The translations under genes and the position numbers were made by a program. A DNA stretch of 64,000 nucleotides from Fibrobacter intestinalis (GTDB lineage Bacteria > Fibrobacterota > Fibrobacteria > Fibrobacterales > Fibrobacteraceae). Numbering within the stretch: the first letter of the stretch is position 1; each line of letters begins with the position of its first letter. Positions 51,418 through 60,426 of this stretch are shown here, in pieces. Location: the NCBI RefSeq assembly GCF_900167415.1, contig NZ_FUWU01000002.1, forward strand, positions 60,323 through 124,322, written 5' to 3'. The notes below the pieces were generated by a model. The model searched no databases and was not told the DNA's origin. It saw only the letters and a program-made list of their open reading frames with translations.

Positions 51418-52218
51418 TTGAATCGAATTTGTCGCAATCTTCTTGTTCTTATCGGCTTTACAGGCGTAGCGCTGGCTGCGCCCATGGAAAAAGCTCCCGT
51501 TTCGTCGTCTTCTGCCGCTTTGCCCTTGAAAGCCGGCACTGCCGCGTCCTCTTCGTCTGCGACGCTGATGCGTGGGCTGGGGGATTTCGGCAAGGCCATC
51601 GAAGCGAAAATGGATTCCATTTCGGCATCGCTTTCCAGTGCCAAAGCGTCCAATTCCGATAGCATTGCCAAGGTGAAGGCGGACAGCGTTCGCTCGGCGA
51701 TTCAGGCGGGCAGCTATGTGCCGCGCGCCCAGTATGACAAGAGCAATTTCGATTCTTGGAAAATCGATACGGTGTATCAGAAATCGATGAAGGAACGGGT
51801 GGCAGGAACGTGGCGCACGCCGATTCTTTCCCACGGTCACGCTTTTCGGGATGCGGAACTCAACTTCTTGGGCAACGATACCATTTTGGGAACGACCCGC
51901 ACCTATTCGGATTCTGGCCGTTACCAGATGACGGGCGAATATACCTATCGGGCGCGTTACCGTTTTGACAACGATTCCACCATCGTCACCCGGGAAGTGT
52001 TCAAGGATCGCGGTGTCGTCCGTTGGGATTTTATCCATTTCCGGATTCAAGACGAAAAATTTCTTTACCATCTGGTCAAAATCGAATTCCGGGACTTGAA
52101 CGACAACTGGCTGAATGCGCTCCAGGGTTTTGACAAGGTCGAACCGGAAGTCTATCTGCGGGTGAAGGACGGAAATGCTGCCGGGCCTAAGTCCGTTTTG
52201 AATGTCAACGACAAATAG
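51418..52218 (+). CDS. Exported protein of unknown function
   Basis: 266 residues from a TTG start at 51418, chosen because GAGAGG lies 7 nt upstream and a signal peptide begins there (NRICRNLLVLIGFTGVALAAP). A Ser/Ala-rich region (30-110) leads to a compact C-terminal domain with strands (VAGTWRTPILSHGHAFRDAELNF, YTYRARYRFDNDSTIVTREV) that resembles a lipocalin-like or DUF-type fold, but no family is recognised. It overlaps the FecCD permease gene by 17 bases, which may place it with iron or cobalamin uptake (inference). Confidence 0.65.
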   Translation: MNRICRNLLVLIGFTGVALAAPMEKAPVSSSSAALPLKAGTAASSSSATLMRGLGDFGKAIEAKMDSISASLSSAKASNSDSIAKVKADSVRSAIQAGSYVPRAQYDKSNFDSWKIDTVYQKSMKERVAGTWRTPILSHGHAFRDAELNFLGNDTILGTTRTYSDSGRYQMTGEYTYRARYRFDNDSTIVTREVFKDRGVVRWDFIHFRIQDEKFLYHLVKIEFRDLNDNWLNALQGFDKVEPEVYLRVKDGNAAGPKSVLNVNDK

Positions 52219-53200
52219 CTCCCCTTTGATGTGGCGGACTCGGTGCGGTTTTTTCATTCTGGCTGTGCTGGTCTGCCTGTTTGGATTCATAACGATTTTT
52301 TGGGGGCCTTCGGCGTTCTCGTTTCGGGAAGTGCTTTTGGCATTGGGAGGGCGCGGGGACGTTGTTGTCCATGATGTCGTCTGGCAAATTCGTTTTCCCA
52401 AAGCTGTAGCGGCGTGTTTGGCCGGAGCGTCCCTTTCGGTTTCGGGACTGGTTCTGCAAAGCGTTTTTAAAAATCCATTGGCGGGACCGTTTGTGTTGGG
52501 AGTGAGTTCCGGGGCCAATTTGGGCGTGGCTCTGGTTTTGCTTGCCGGTGTGGGCGCGTCTTGGGGGCTTGTGCCTTGTGCGACGCTGGGAGCTTTTGGC
52601 GTTATCCTTTTGGTGTTGCTGGCGGCCAGATATGTTTCCCGTTCGGTTTCGCTTTTGATTGTCGGATTGATGATCGGTTATTTCGTCGATGCGCTGGTTT
52701 CTTTTTGGATGGCGACGAGTTCTTCGGAAGCATTGCGCGGTTTTATTACTTGGGGACTGGGCTCTTTTTCTCGATTGTCGTTGGAGAAGGTTCCGGCGTT
52801 TGCTGCGTTTGCGCTTGCCGGTTTGCTTTTGTGCTGTTTTCAAATCCGCTACTTGAATGCGGCGCAAGTGGGTGAAATGTTTGCGGAGTCTTTGGGCGTG
52901 AATGTCCGGGTTTCGCGGACGGTCGCTCTGTTGGGAGCGAGCTTGCTTGCGGCTTCGGCAACGGTTTATTGCGGCCCTGTCGGTTTTATCGGGCTGGCGT
53001 CTCCGCATATCGCCTTTGGCATTTTCCGCACTTCCAATCATCGGGTGCTTTTGCCGGCTTCGGCTCTGGTCGGCGTTTTGCTGTCTTTGGTTTCTGGCTT
53101 GATTCCGGGCATTCCGCTGTCGAGCCTGACGAGCCTTTTTGGTGCTCCCATCGTACTCTGGATTTTTTTGCGTTCTCACCGCGGCGGGGAATATGGCTGA
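52202..53200 (+). CDS. FecCD/BtuC-type ABC transporter permease
   Basis: 332 residues with about ten hydrophobic helices. Typical motifs: RFPKAVAACLAGASLSVSGLVLQSVFKNPLAGPFVLGVSSGANLG near residues 60-105 and GPVGFIGLASPHIAFGIF near the C-terminal third, which contacts the ATPase. This family imports siderophore-iron, haem or cobalamin. Alternative starts are ATG 52202 and ATG 52229; neither has a clear ribosome binding site, so coupling to the upstream gene is likely. No binding protein or outer-membrane receptor lies in this cluster. Confidence 0.9.
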   Translation: MSTTNSSPLMWRTRCGFFILAVLVCLFGFITIFWGPSAFSFREVLLALGGRGDVVVHDVVWQIRFPKAVAACLAGASLSVSGLVLQSVFKNPLAGPFVLGVSSGANLGVALVLLAGVGASWGLVPCATLGAFGVILLVLLAARYVSRSVSLLIVGLMIGYFVDALVSFWMATSSSEALRGFITWGLGSFSRLSLEKVPAFAAFALAGLLLCCFQIRYLNAAQVGEMFAESLGVNVRVSRTVALLGASLLAASATVYCGPVGFIGLASPHIAFGIFRTSNHRVLLPASALVGVLLSLVSGLIPGIPLSSLTSLFGAPIVLWIFLRSHRGGEYG

Positions 53201-53912
53201 AACGGTTTTAGAAGCGAAGAATCTTTCTGTCGGTTATGGAATGCCGCTTTTTCCCCAGGCGTCTCTGGATTTGCAGGCGGGAGAATTGGTCTCGCTTGTC
53301 GGTCCGAATGGCTCGGGGAAAAGTACGCTTTTGAAAACCTTTGCCGGACTTTTGACGCCTTGTTCGGGGACGATTCGTTTGTGCGGGATGGTGATGGAAA
53401 AAATGGCGAAGAGAAAAAGGGCGCAGTTGGTCGCTTCGGTCTTTACCCATGAGCGCGCGCCGTTTGGCATGACCGTCCGGGAATTTATTTCCCTGGGGCG
53501 TATTCCTTTTTCGGGAATCTTTGACCAGCGAACGGAAGGCGATGAACTCGCTGTCGATGACGCTTTGGCGAATACGGAGCTGACGGATTTTGCGAATCGC
53601 CGAGTGGCGGCCCTTTCGGATGGCGAACGCTCTCGGGTTTTGGTGGCGCGAGCGATGGCGTCCCATCCGAAGCTCTTGCTTTTGGACGAACCGACCGCCT
53701 TTTTGGATGTCCCTCATATTTTGTCGCTCTTCCATTTTTTGCGGGAATTCGCTGAAAAAAAACAAACGGCCATTCTGCTTTCGACGCACCATTTGGACTA
53801 TGCGTTTCGTTTTTCGCACCGCGTCATCGCTTTGGACGGAAAGGGTGGAATCGGCGAAGGCTTTTTGCCTAAAATGCAGGAAGCAGGACTTCTTTCTTGG
53901 GCGAAGGAATAG
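53193..53912 (+). CDS. ABC transporter ATP-binding protein (FecE/BtuD-like)
   Basis: 239 residues from ATG 53193, which overlaps the permease stop. Walker A GPNGSGKST, Q-loop region (VASVFTHERAPFGMTVREF), signature LSDGERSRVLVARAMA, Walker B LLLLDEPTAFLD and switch STHH are all present. The Q-loop glutamine is replaced by Thr-His, and the signature is LSDGE rather than LSGGQ, as seen in some FecE proteins. Pairs with the permease upstream. Confidence 0.9.
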   Translation: MAETVLEAKNLSVGYGMPLFPQASLDLQAGELVSLVGPNGSGKSTLLKTFAGLLTPCSGTIRLCGMVMEKMAKRKRAQLVASVFTHERAPFGMTVREFISLGRIPFSGIFDQRTEGDELAVDDALANTELTDFANRRVAALSDGERSRVLVARAMASHPKLLLLDEPTAFLDVPHILSLFHFLREFAEKKQTAILLSTHHLDYAFRFSHRVIALDGKGGIGEGFLPKMQEAGLLSWAKE

Positions 53913-53943
53913 AAAGGCAATTTCATTTTTAGAGGTGGTCAAA

Positions 53944-54849
53944 ATGAAAAATCGAACTTCTGCGCGTTTGCTTTGCGTTTGGATTTGTGCATTTGGGCTT
54001 TTGGCGTGCGCCAGCTTGCCGGGAAAAAGGGAAAATTCTGAACGGCATTTTTTGTGGATGGCGGAAAAAAGCGGGCAGCGGACCGTGTGGCTTTTGGGCA
54101 GCATTCATTTGGCGGATTCGTCTTTCTATCCGTTGCCCGCGATACTGGATTCGGCGTTGGATGCTTCGACCTTGGTGGCTGCGGAACTGGACATTAACAA
54201 GTCCGAAACGGTACAAAAAACGGGAATGCTGATGGCGGAAAAAGGAGCGCTTCCCGCAGGAACGTTTTTAAAAGACGTGTTGCCGGATTCTTTGCTGAAT
54301 CGGGTGGATTCGCTTTTGGCGGCGTGGAAAATCCCGAAAGAAATCATGGCCCCGTTCCGCCCGTGGATGGTCGCCCTCTCCCTTTCGGCTTTAGCGATAG
54401 AGCGTTCCGGGCTTTCCGGCGATTTTGGAATCGATCAGGAAATTCTCGCCCGAGCCGAAGATTTGGGAAAGAAAATTTTTGCGTTGGAAACCCCCGAAGA
54501 GCAGATTGGCATCTTTTCAAACGCCGAAGATTCTTTGGGAATCGAATATCTGCAATCGACGCTGAATGAAATTTTGGAGGCGGATTCTTTTGTGCGGGAT
54601 ATGGCGACGGCGTGGAAAACGGGCGACGTGGAAAAGATGCGCCGCCTTTTGGATTCGGATTCGTCGGAATCGGCGTATGAAGAAGAGCTTTATGTCAAAC
54701 GGAATGTGCGCATGGCGAATGCTGCGGATTCCCTCGCGGCTTTGGGCGAAGAGCCTTTTATCGTCGTCGGCTGCGCGCATCTGGTCGGTTCCGGGGATAA
54801 TGTTTTAAGGCTTTTGGAAAAGAAAGGCTACCGGATTCGGCAGAAGTAA
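53944..54849 (+). CDS. TraB/GumN-family lipoprotein
   Basis: 301 residues from ATG 53944, with GAGGTGG upstream. A lipoprotein signal ends in FGLLAC (Cys about residue 20). The TraB/GumN domain follows: VWLLGSIHLADSSFYPLP near the N-terminus, the acidic segment LVAAELDI, and GEEPFIVVGCAHLVGSGD near the C-terminus with the paired GxxH motifs thought to bind metal. Some members are metallo-hydrolases or peptidases (family knowledge). It follows the ABC genes by 31 bases and may belong to the same transcript. Confidence 0.85.
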   Translation: MKNRTSARLLCVWICAFGLLACASLPGKRENSERHFLWMAEKSGQRTVWLLGSIHLADSSFYPLPAILDSALDASTLVAAELDINKSETVQKTGMLMAEKGALPAGTFLKDVLPDSLLNRVDSLLAAWKIPKEIMAPFRPWMVALSLSALAIERSGLSGDFGIDQEILARAEDLGKKIFALETPEEQIGIFSNAEDSLGIEYLQSTLNEILEADSFVRDMATAWKTGDVEKMRRLLDSDSSESAYEEELYVKRNVRMANAADSLAALGEEPFIVVGCAHLVGSGDNVLRLLEKKGYRIRQK

Positions 54850-54892
54850 GGGATTTCCCATAACCGCCGAAAGCAAAACGGAATCCCCGGAG

Positions 54893-54920
54893 GCTCCGAT
54901 ATTCCCTGCGGATTCGGAGC
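54893..54920 (+). terminator. Possible terminator or palindrome before the second restriction enzyme
   Basis: GCTCCGA, a 14-nt loop, TCGGAGC, then TGCTTTATATATATTTT. The U-run is weak. It lies 45-70 bases upstream of the restriction-modification gene, so an operator role is possible too. Confidence 0.35.
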
Positions 54921-54964
54921 TGCTTTATATATATTTTACGGAAAAATCGCAAACGGAGCAAACC

Positions 54965-57900
54965 ATGTCGCAGCCAAAATGCAAAACGATGACCTTGGAA
55001 GAGCGCAAAGCGCGCGTTGCAGAATTAGCCCGGCTCTTCAACGAGAACAAAACCTATTATCTTTCTAAAGAATTTAACGAAGCCAACTGCCGTGGACAAT
55101 TCATCGACGTGCTTTTGGAGTGCCTCGGCTGGGACGTGAAAAACGAAAAGGGCGCCCGCCCGGACAAGCGGGAAGTCATCCCCGAAGACCGCGTGACCAT
55201 CGACAACCGCACCAAACACCCGGACTATTCCCTCTGTTTCGGGGGCATCAAAAAAATCTACGTGGAAGCCAAGCAGCCCAGCGTGGACCTGAAAAAGGAC
55301 CCCGCCCCCGCCTTGCAAGTGCGCCGCTACGCCTATACCTCCAAAATGCCCATCGCCATCCTCACGGACTTCCAGGAATTCGCCGTTTACGACACGCGCA
55401 TCAAGCCCAACTCCAAGGACACCGCCGGCACGGCGCGCATCGGATATTACACCTTCGAAGAATACGCCGAAAAATTTGAAGAGCTTTACAACCGCTTCAG
55501 CTACGAAGCCGTGGATCTGGGCAAGTTCGACACCTATTTTGAAAGCGCGAAAGACAAAAAGGGGACGGCCAGCGTGGACGACGACATCCTTTCCATGATA
55601 GAACGTTGGCGACTTCTCCTTGCCGAAGACATCGCGCTCCACAACGCCGAAATCGACGAATACAATCTCACCTCCAGCGTCCAGAAAATCATCGACCGCA
55701 TCCTCTTCTTGCGCATCTGCGAAGACAAGGAAATCGAAGAATACGACGCTCTAGGAAAAATCGCCCGGAGCAAAAACGGCATTTACCTCCGGCTCCAAAA
55801 ACTTTTCGACGCAGCGGACAAAAAATTCAACTCCGGCCTTTTCGCCAAGGACTCTTTTACCGACAGCCTCGCCATTCAGGACAAAACCCTCGAAAGCATC
55901 GTCGGCGAACTTTACTACCCCAAATGCCCATACGAGTTCAGCGTCCTTCCCGTGGAAATCCTGGGCTCGATTTACGAACGCTTCCTCGGCAAAATCATCC
56001 GCTTCAGCCGAAAGACGAAAAACGGACACAGCGTGGAAGTCGTTGAAAAGCCCGAAGTGCAAAAAGCCGGCGGCGTGTATTACACACCCACCTACATCGT
56101 GAATTACATCGTGGAAAACACCATCGGCAAAAAAATCGCCGGACGCACTCCCGAGCAGATCGCGAAAATGCGTTTCGTGGACCCCGCTTGCGGCTCGGGG
56201 AGCTTTCTCATCGGCGCTTACCAATATCTTCTTGCTTACCACCTTGACTACTACGACAGCGACAAAAACCGCGCCAAGGCCGAAAAATCGGGAATCATTT
56301 ACAAAGACGCGGCGACCCTTGCGTACAAACTCTCCGTCGAAGAAAAAAAGCGCATCCTTTTGAACAACATCTACGGCGTGGACATCGACGCGCAGGCGGT
56401 GGAAGTCACCAAACTCTCGCTCTTCCTCAAGCTGCTCGAAAACGAAGGCAAGGCCCTCTCCCAAAGCGGCATGGGCGAAATGTTCCGCTCTTCGGATCTT
56501 GCGCAAAACAAAATCCTCCCCGACATGCGGGAAAACATCAAGTGCGGCAACTCGCTCATCGGAAGCGACTTCTACGCCGACAAAAACCTTCTGGACTTTT
56601 GCATGGAAGAGCAAAGAAAGGTGAACGCCTTCGACTGGGAAAAGGAATTTCCCCAAGTATTTACGGACGGGGGAAGCCTCCCCCTCGCGAAAGCCAAAGC
56701 GTCTTTCGCTACCCCCTCTGCGGGGACACCCCGCAACGCCCCGAAAAAAACGCGGGCTGGCGGATTCGACTGCGTCATCGGCAACCCGCCGTATGTGAGA
56801 GCCGAAAGTTTACCACAAGCCGACATTGATTATTACAAAAATTCATACAAAGTCTTCAATCCGTCGGGAGATTTGTTTTCGTATTTTTATGAAAAAGGTC
56901 TCAACTTATTAAATTCGGACGGCTTGTTTGGCTTTATTTCCAATGCGTTTGACAAAACGGCGGCGGGGCAAACGTTAAGAGCGTACTTGTCAGAAAATTA
57001 TTCGCTTTTGGATTACGTTGACTTTAAGGACGTCCAAATATTCAAAGGAGCAACGACATATCCTGTAATCATCACTATCCGCAAAAAGAAAAATCCTAAA
57101 AACAAGTTTTTGTATCGCAAAATTCCTCGTGAAAAACAGGACAATAATATTGAAATAAAATCCGTGGAGGCACAGATAATAACGCAAAAAAACATTCTGC
57201 CGGAATCATGGAGTTTCATAAGCGACGAGTATGTTTCCGTGCTGAATAAAATCAAATCGTTCCCAAGCGTCGCTTCGGTTTACGGAAAATGTTACTATGG
57301 CGTGAAAACAGGATTAAATGGTGCATTCTTCATCGACGAGGAAACAAAAAGCGCGCTTGTCACAGCCGATTCAAATTCACAGGAACTTATCAAGCCAGTT
57401 TTTGAAGGCGCAGATTTGTCAAAATGGTATAGCCAGCCCATTGAAAAATATCTCATCTGCGCCCACAACGGCTATGGCAATGTCGAAGCGGTTAACGTCA
57501 AAAATTTTCCTGCAATAAAGGCGCACTTGGATAAATTCAATCCGAAACTTTCAAAACGCTGCGACCAAGGCAAAACACCGTATAATTTAAGAAACTGCGC
57601 ATATCAGGCACTGTTTTACGAACCAAAAATTGTCTGGGGAAATCTACAGAACACAAACAAATTTTCGTTCGATGAAACAGGAAGTTGCATTTCCGCTCCC
57701 GCTTGTATGCTGCCAACAAACGACAAGTCGTTGCTTTGCATCCTCAACAGCAAAATCGTCTGGCTTTTTTTGACAAGTATCTGCGTAGTGCGAAACGGCG
57801 GCTATATCGAAGTAAAACCGCAATACTTCGAGCAAATCCCTCTTCCCACCGCCACGCCCGAACAGCAGCAAACTCTCGCCGCCCTCGCCGACCAGATGCT

Positions 57901-58060
57901 TGCCGCGCACAGGCAGCTTGCTTCCGCCAAGTCCGACGCCGACAAGAAAACGCTCCAGCAGCGCATCGCCATTTTGGATGCGCAAATCAATGCGTTGGTC
58001 TATGCCCTCTACGGCCTTTCCTCCGAAGAAATCGCCGTCGTGGAAAAAGCCGGGAAATGA
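54965..58060 (+). CDS. Single-chain type II restriction-modification enzyme (Eco57I/TaqI-like)
   Basis: 1031 residues: restriction endonuclease, N6-adenine methyltransferase and target-recognition domain in one chain. PD-(D/E)XK core: HPDYSLCFGG...YVEAK with D87, E101, K103. Methyltransferase: motif I DPACGSGSF near 405, motif IV NPPY near 606. The C-terminal TaqI-like specificity domain includes YGVKTGLNGAFFID and a final coiled coil (QTLAALADQML...DADKKTLQQRIAILDAQINALVYALYGLS). GGAG precedes the ATG. A ~28-residue in-frame repeat insertion lies just before GFDCVIGNPPY (56668-56745). It appears complete and is followed by the same palindrome as the first enzyme. Confidence 0.9.
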   Translation: MSQPKCKTMTLEERKARVAELARLFNENKTYYLSKEFNEANCRGQFIDVLLECLGWDVKNEKGARPDKREVIPEDRVTIDNRTKHPDYSLCFGGIKKIYVEAKQPSVDLKKDPAPALQVRRYAYTSKMPIAILTDFQEFAVYDTRIKPNSKDTAGTARIGYYTFEEYAEKFEELYNRFSYEAVDLGKFDTYFESAKDKKGTASVDDDILSMIERWRLLLAEDIALHNAEIDEYNLTSSVQKIIDRILFLRICEDKEIEEYDALGKIARSKNGIYLRLQKLFDAADKKFNSGLFAKDSFTDSLAIQDKTLESIVGELYYPKCPYEFSVLPVEILGSIYERFLGKIIRFSRKTKNGHSVEVVEKPEVQKAGGVYYTPTYIVNYIVENTIGKKIAGRTPEQIAKMRFVDPACGSGSFLIGAYQYLLAYHLDYYDSDKNRAKAEKSGIIYKDAATLAYKLSVEEKKRILLNNIYGVDIDAQAVEVTKLSLFLKLLENEGKALSQSGMGEMFRSSDLAQNKILPDMRENIKCGNSLIGSDFYADKNLLDFCMEEQRKVNAFDWEKEFPQVFTDGGSLPLAKAKASFATPSAGTPRNAPKKTRAGGFDCVIGNPPYVRAESLPQADIDYYKNSYKVFNPSGDLFSYFYEKGLNLLNSDGLFGFISNAFDKTAAGQTLRAYLSENYSLLDYVDFKDVQIFKGATTYPVIITIRKKKNPKNKFLYRKIPREKQDNNIEIKSVEAQIITQKNILPESWSFISDEYVSVLNKIKSFPSVASVYGKCYYGVKTGLNGAFFIDEETKSALVTADSNSQELIKPVFEGADLSKWYSQPIEKYLICAHNGYGNVEAVNVKNFPAIKAHLDKFNPKLSKRCDQGKTPYNLRNCAYQALFYEPKIVWGNLQNTNKFSFDETGSCISAPACMLPTNDKSLLCILNSKIVWLFLTSICVVRNGGYIEVKPQYFEQIPLPTATPEQQQTLAALADQMLAAHRQLASAKSDADKKTLQQRIAILDAQINALVYALYGLSSEEIAVVEKAGK
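56668..56745. repeat. Palindromic insertion in frame in the second restriction enzyme gene
   Basis: Contains three successive small palindromes: GGGGGAAGCCTCCCCC, GCGAAAG...CTTTCGC and GCGGGGACACCCCGC. It adds about 26-28 residues between the sequence FPQVF and the conserved GFDCVIGNPPY motif, positions that I expect to be close together in relatives. Confidence 0.65.
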
Positions 58061-59360
58061 TGGTATAAATCATGCCACCGATGAAGAAATGACAAACGGA
58101 TTTGTTCGCAACTAACGTTGCTCACTCGCATGAAAAAGGTGAATCCCGTTAGGGCTGAACAAATCCGTGTGTTTAAAACTTTTGTTTTTCGGCGAGGCGA
58201 AGTTTTACTGCTGACAGAAAGTTCGCCGTCGTGGAAGGCGCATAAGCCGATTTTAGGCGAGGCATCCCTGCGCTCATCCCTGCGGCCCTCCCGTCATTGC
58301 GAGGCGCGATAGCGGCCCATGAGTCTTAGGAGCTTTGCTCCTTTAGACGAATTGTGCAAAGCCGTGGCAATCATGACTGCGGTACGTCATTGCGAGGAGC
58401 AGAGCGACGAAGCAATCCTGTCAGCGTGAAAAGGATTGCTTCTACACATAGAGGATAACTCCACTAAGTCAATAAATTGACAAGTGTCGTATAACCCCTG
58501 CGGGGTTCGCAATGACGGAGCACCAGCATTCACCCGAGGAACGTTCGTTCCAACGCCCGTCATTGCGAGCAAAGCGAAGCAATCTTGTCTGCGTGAAAAG
58601 GATTGCTTCACCCCTGCGGGGTTCGCAATGACGGAAAAAACGTTCTCCACGACACCCCTCGTCACAACGACGAGTCTCAATAAGCTCGGCAAATTCCAGC
58701 CCGCCCGTTTTTTGGGGGAAAATTTTTCCCAAAAGTATTTTTGGCGATTTCGCTTTGTTTTAAAAACATTGAAAAATCGTTCAGACAGCCCGTGGGCAGA
58801 CGGAAAAATGCTCAAAAATTGTCAGCGAGTTCATGGGCAGACGGAAAAACGCTCAAACACAATGGCGGAGCAATCCTTGCCGGCATCCCGTCATTGCGAG
58901 CAAGGCCCCATAAGCCTTGGAAGCTCTGCTTCCTTTAGGCGAATTGTCCCTTTCAGGGATACTTCAACTATGGAATCGGAGATTCCAAGTTTCAGGGATG
59001 CGCAGCCGAAGCAATCTGTGCTGGCACCCCGTCATTGCGAGGAACGTAGCGACGTGGCAATCTTGTCTGCGTGAAAGGATTGCTTCATCCCTCCGGGGTT
59101 AGCAATGACGGAAAAACGTTCGCCAAGACAACTGTAGCCGTTTTCACGTGCAAACAGGCCGAAACTTTTTGCTGTGGTTAAATTTTCACATGAAAACGAG
59201 CCATTTGGGCTTGGATGCGGAGCTTTTATGGAGAATTGCCGTTTGCGTAAACTTGTTGAAAATTTTAGGGAATTATATACAAATTTCCACGAAAGGCTCG
59301 CAATTAAAATTTTTTAATCACTAACCTTTAACCCAAACGCGAATCGCAGAGTAAAACTTC
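58061..59360. other. Non-coding repeat mosaic after the second restriction enzyme
   Basis: 1.3 kb without a supported gene. After the palindrome at 58092-58174, copies of the CGTCATTGCGAG/CTCGCAATGACG-type element recur (about 58291-58430, 58555-58635, 58888-59110), mixed with constant-flank hairpins (58328-58342, 58462-58486, 58919-58933), an element around GGAATCGGAGATTCC (58973-58988), a TTTTCACGTGC unit near 59140-59200, and the TATATACAAATTTCCAC piece near 59275-59290. Open frames such as 58484-59074 are read through repeats. Confidence 0.75.
58092..58174. repeat. Long imperfect palindrome following the second restriction enzyme gene
   Basis: Left arm ACAAACGGATTTGTTCG with CTAACG inside; right arm CGTTAG then GAACAAATCCGTGTGTT. 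The arms match those at 8298-8374; the centre differs. It starts about 32 bases after the stop codon. Confidence 0.75.
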
Positions 59361-59732
59361 TCACCAAACCTTTCGATTTACGCAAATCTTTGTATTTGGT
59401 AATTTTTCTCGCAGATAATTCAGCACTTGCAATATTCGTTTTCGAATAAATCTTTGTAAAACAACATTCTTAACGCGAGGAAAATAATCTATCACTCCGA
59501 CAATTTTATCACAATGCTGCAATTGTTTAACAATCGCTTGGACCTCTTTTTCAAGATTTGCTTTAAGAAGTTCGCTTATCTGAATTTTACGAACATAGCA
59601 TTTTTGGTCGAATAATTCCCGTGCATAACGATAATCAAGAATACTCCGATATTTCCTTTCAATAGTGAACTTGGTTTCGACAATTTCCTTTCTGTCCCAA
59701 AACACACCTAATAGTTTGTATGTGCTTTTCAT
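59361..59732 (-). CDS. Hypothetical protein downstream of the DUF4417 gene
   Basis: 123 residues, basic, with GGAG 9 nt before the ATG. It starts one base after the stop of the DUF4417 gene, so the two are almost certainly co-transcribed and perhaps act together. The sequence is mixed alpha/beta, with ETKFTIERKYRSILDY and a Lys/Arg-rich helix (VVLQRFIRKRILQVLNYLREKL). No family is recognised. AT-rich codons match its accessory-gene neighbours. Confidence 0.65.
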   Translation of the reverse strand: MKSTYKLLGVFWDRKEIVETKFTIERKYRSILDYRYARELFDQKCYVRKIQISELLKANLEKEVQAIVKQLQHCDKIVGVIDYFPRVKNVVLQRFIRKRILQVLNYLREKLPNTKICVNRKVW

Positions 59733-59733
59733 C

Positions 59734-60405
59734 TTATGCGCTCCGCTTATATTTCTTGCTCAGTTTGTGATAATCGCCGTACACGCGGTAATCGATGCCC
59801 ATCATATTGAGTTTTTCTAAAGCAGCCTCATCTTCTGGACCGTAAACAACAAATTTAGAAGGTATTACTCGTAAGGCACTTGAGATAAAACGAAAATCTT
59901 GCAGATTTTCTTTCGAACATCCGAGAAATCCCGCCGACCACATAACTCCCTTTGGTAGAGCGTCAAGATTTTCTGCTGAACGGGCATTGCCAGTCCGGAG
60001 GTTGGCCACAATCTTCACCCCGTTTACGGCGAGTACGGCCATAAATAATTGATGCAGCAGCATAATTGCATTTTGCCATTCTTCATCCATATCGCTGGTG
60101 ACCGTTATGTCGATGGCAACCACTCCTAAAAACCGCTTGTATTCTACGATTTCTTTAAGCACACTTTTAAGCCTAGGATAAATGCGTTTATCCCCGCAGT
60201 AAAAGCAAAGCAGAGTCTTTTGAGGAGCCGTTACAAGGCTACTTTTGCGGAAATCGTACGGCACGACAAGTTCTGGATATTCATCCAAGAATATTTCTTT
60301 CTTCAGCAAAGGAAAGCCCTTGCTGCTGAATTTTACGCCCATGCCATTCAAATACCGAATGTATTCTTCGGCTATTTTCAGCAAATCAATGAGATTTTTA
60401 ACCAT
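59734..60405 (-). CDS. DUF4417-like protein
   Basis: 223 residues. The central segment (VEYKRFLGVVAIDITVTSDM, ...LLHQLFMAVLAVNGVKIVANLRTGNA, ALPKGVMWSAGFLGC) follows the DUF4417 pattern, a family known mostly from phages and mobile elements and of unknown function. C-terminal part: RVIPSKFVVYGPEDEAALEKLN, resembling a region that names an identifier or position. AAAGG lies 8 nt before the ATG. The gene is preceded by the structured leader at 60427-60558 and followed directly by the gene at 59361. Confidence 0.7.
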   Translation of the reverse strand: MVKNLIDLLKIAEEYIRYLNGMGVKFSSKGFPLLKKEIFLDEYPELVVPYDFRKSSLVTAPQKTLLCFYCGDKRIYPRLKSVLKEIVEYKRFLGVVAIDITVTSDMDEEWQNAIMLLHQLFMAVLAVNGVKIVANLRTGNARSAENLDALPKGVMWSAGFLGCSKENLQDFRFISSALRVIPSKFVVYGPEDEAALEKLNMMGIDYRVYGDYHKLSKKYKRSA

Positions 60406-60426
60406 TTTTCAAAACCTTTAAGATGG

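Noticed and set aside
58484..59074. 196-codon plus frame
   Set aside because: Made of repeated palindromic elements also found at 7974-8055 and 39950-40310.
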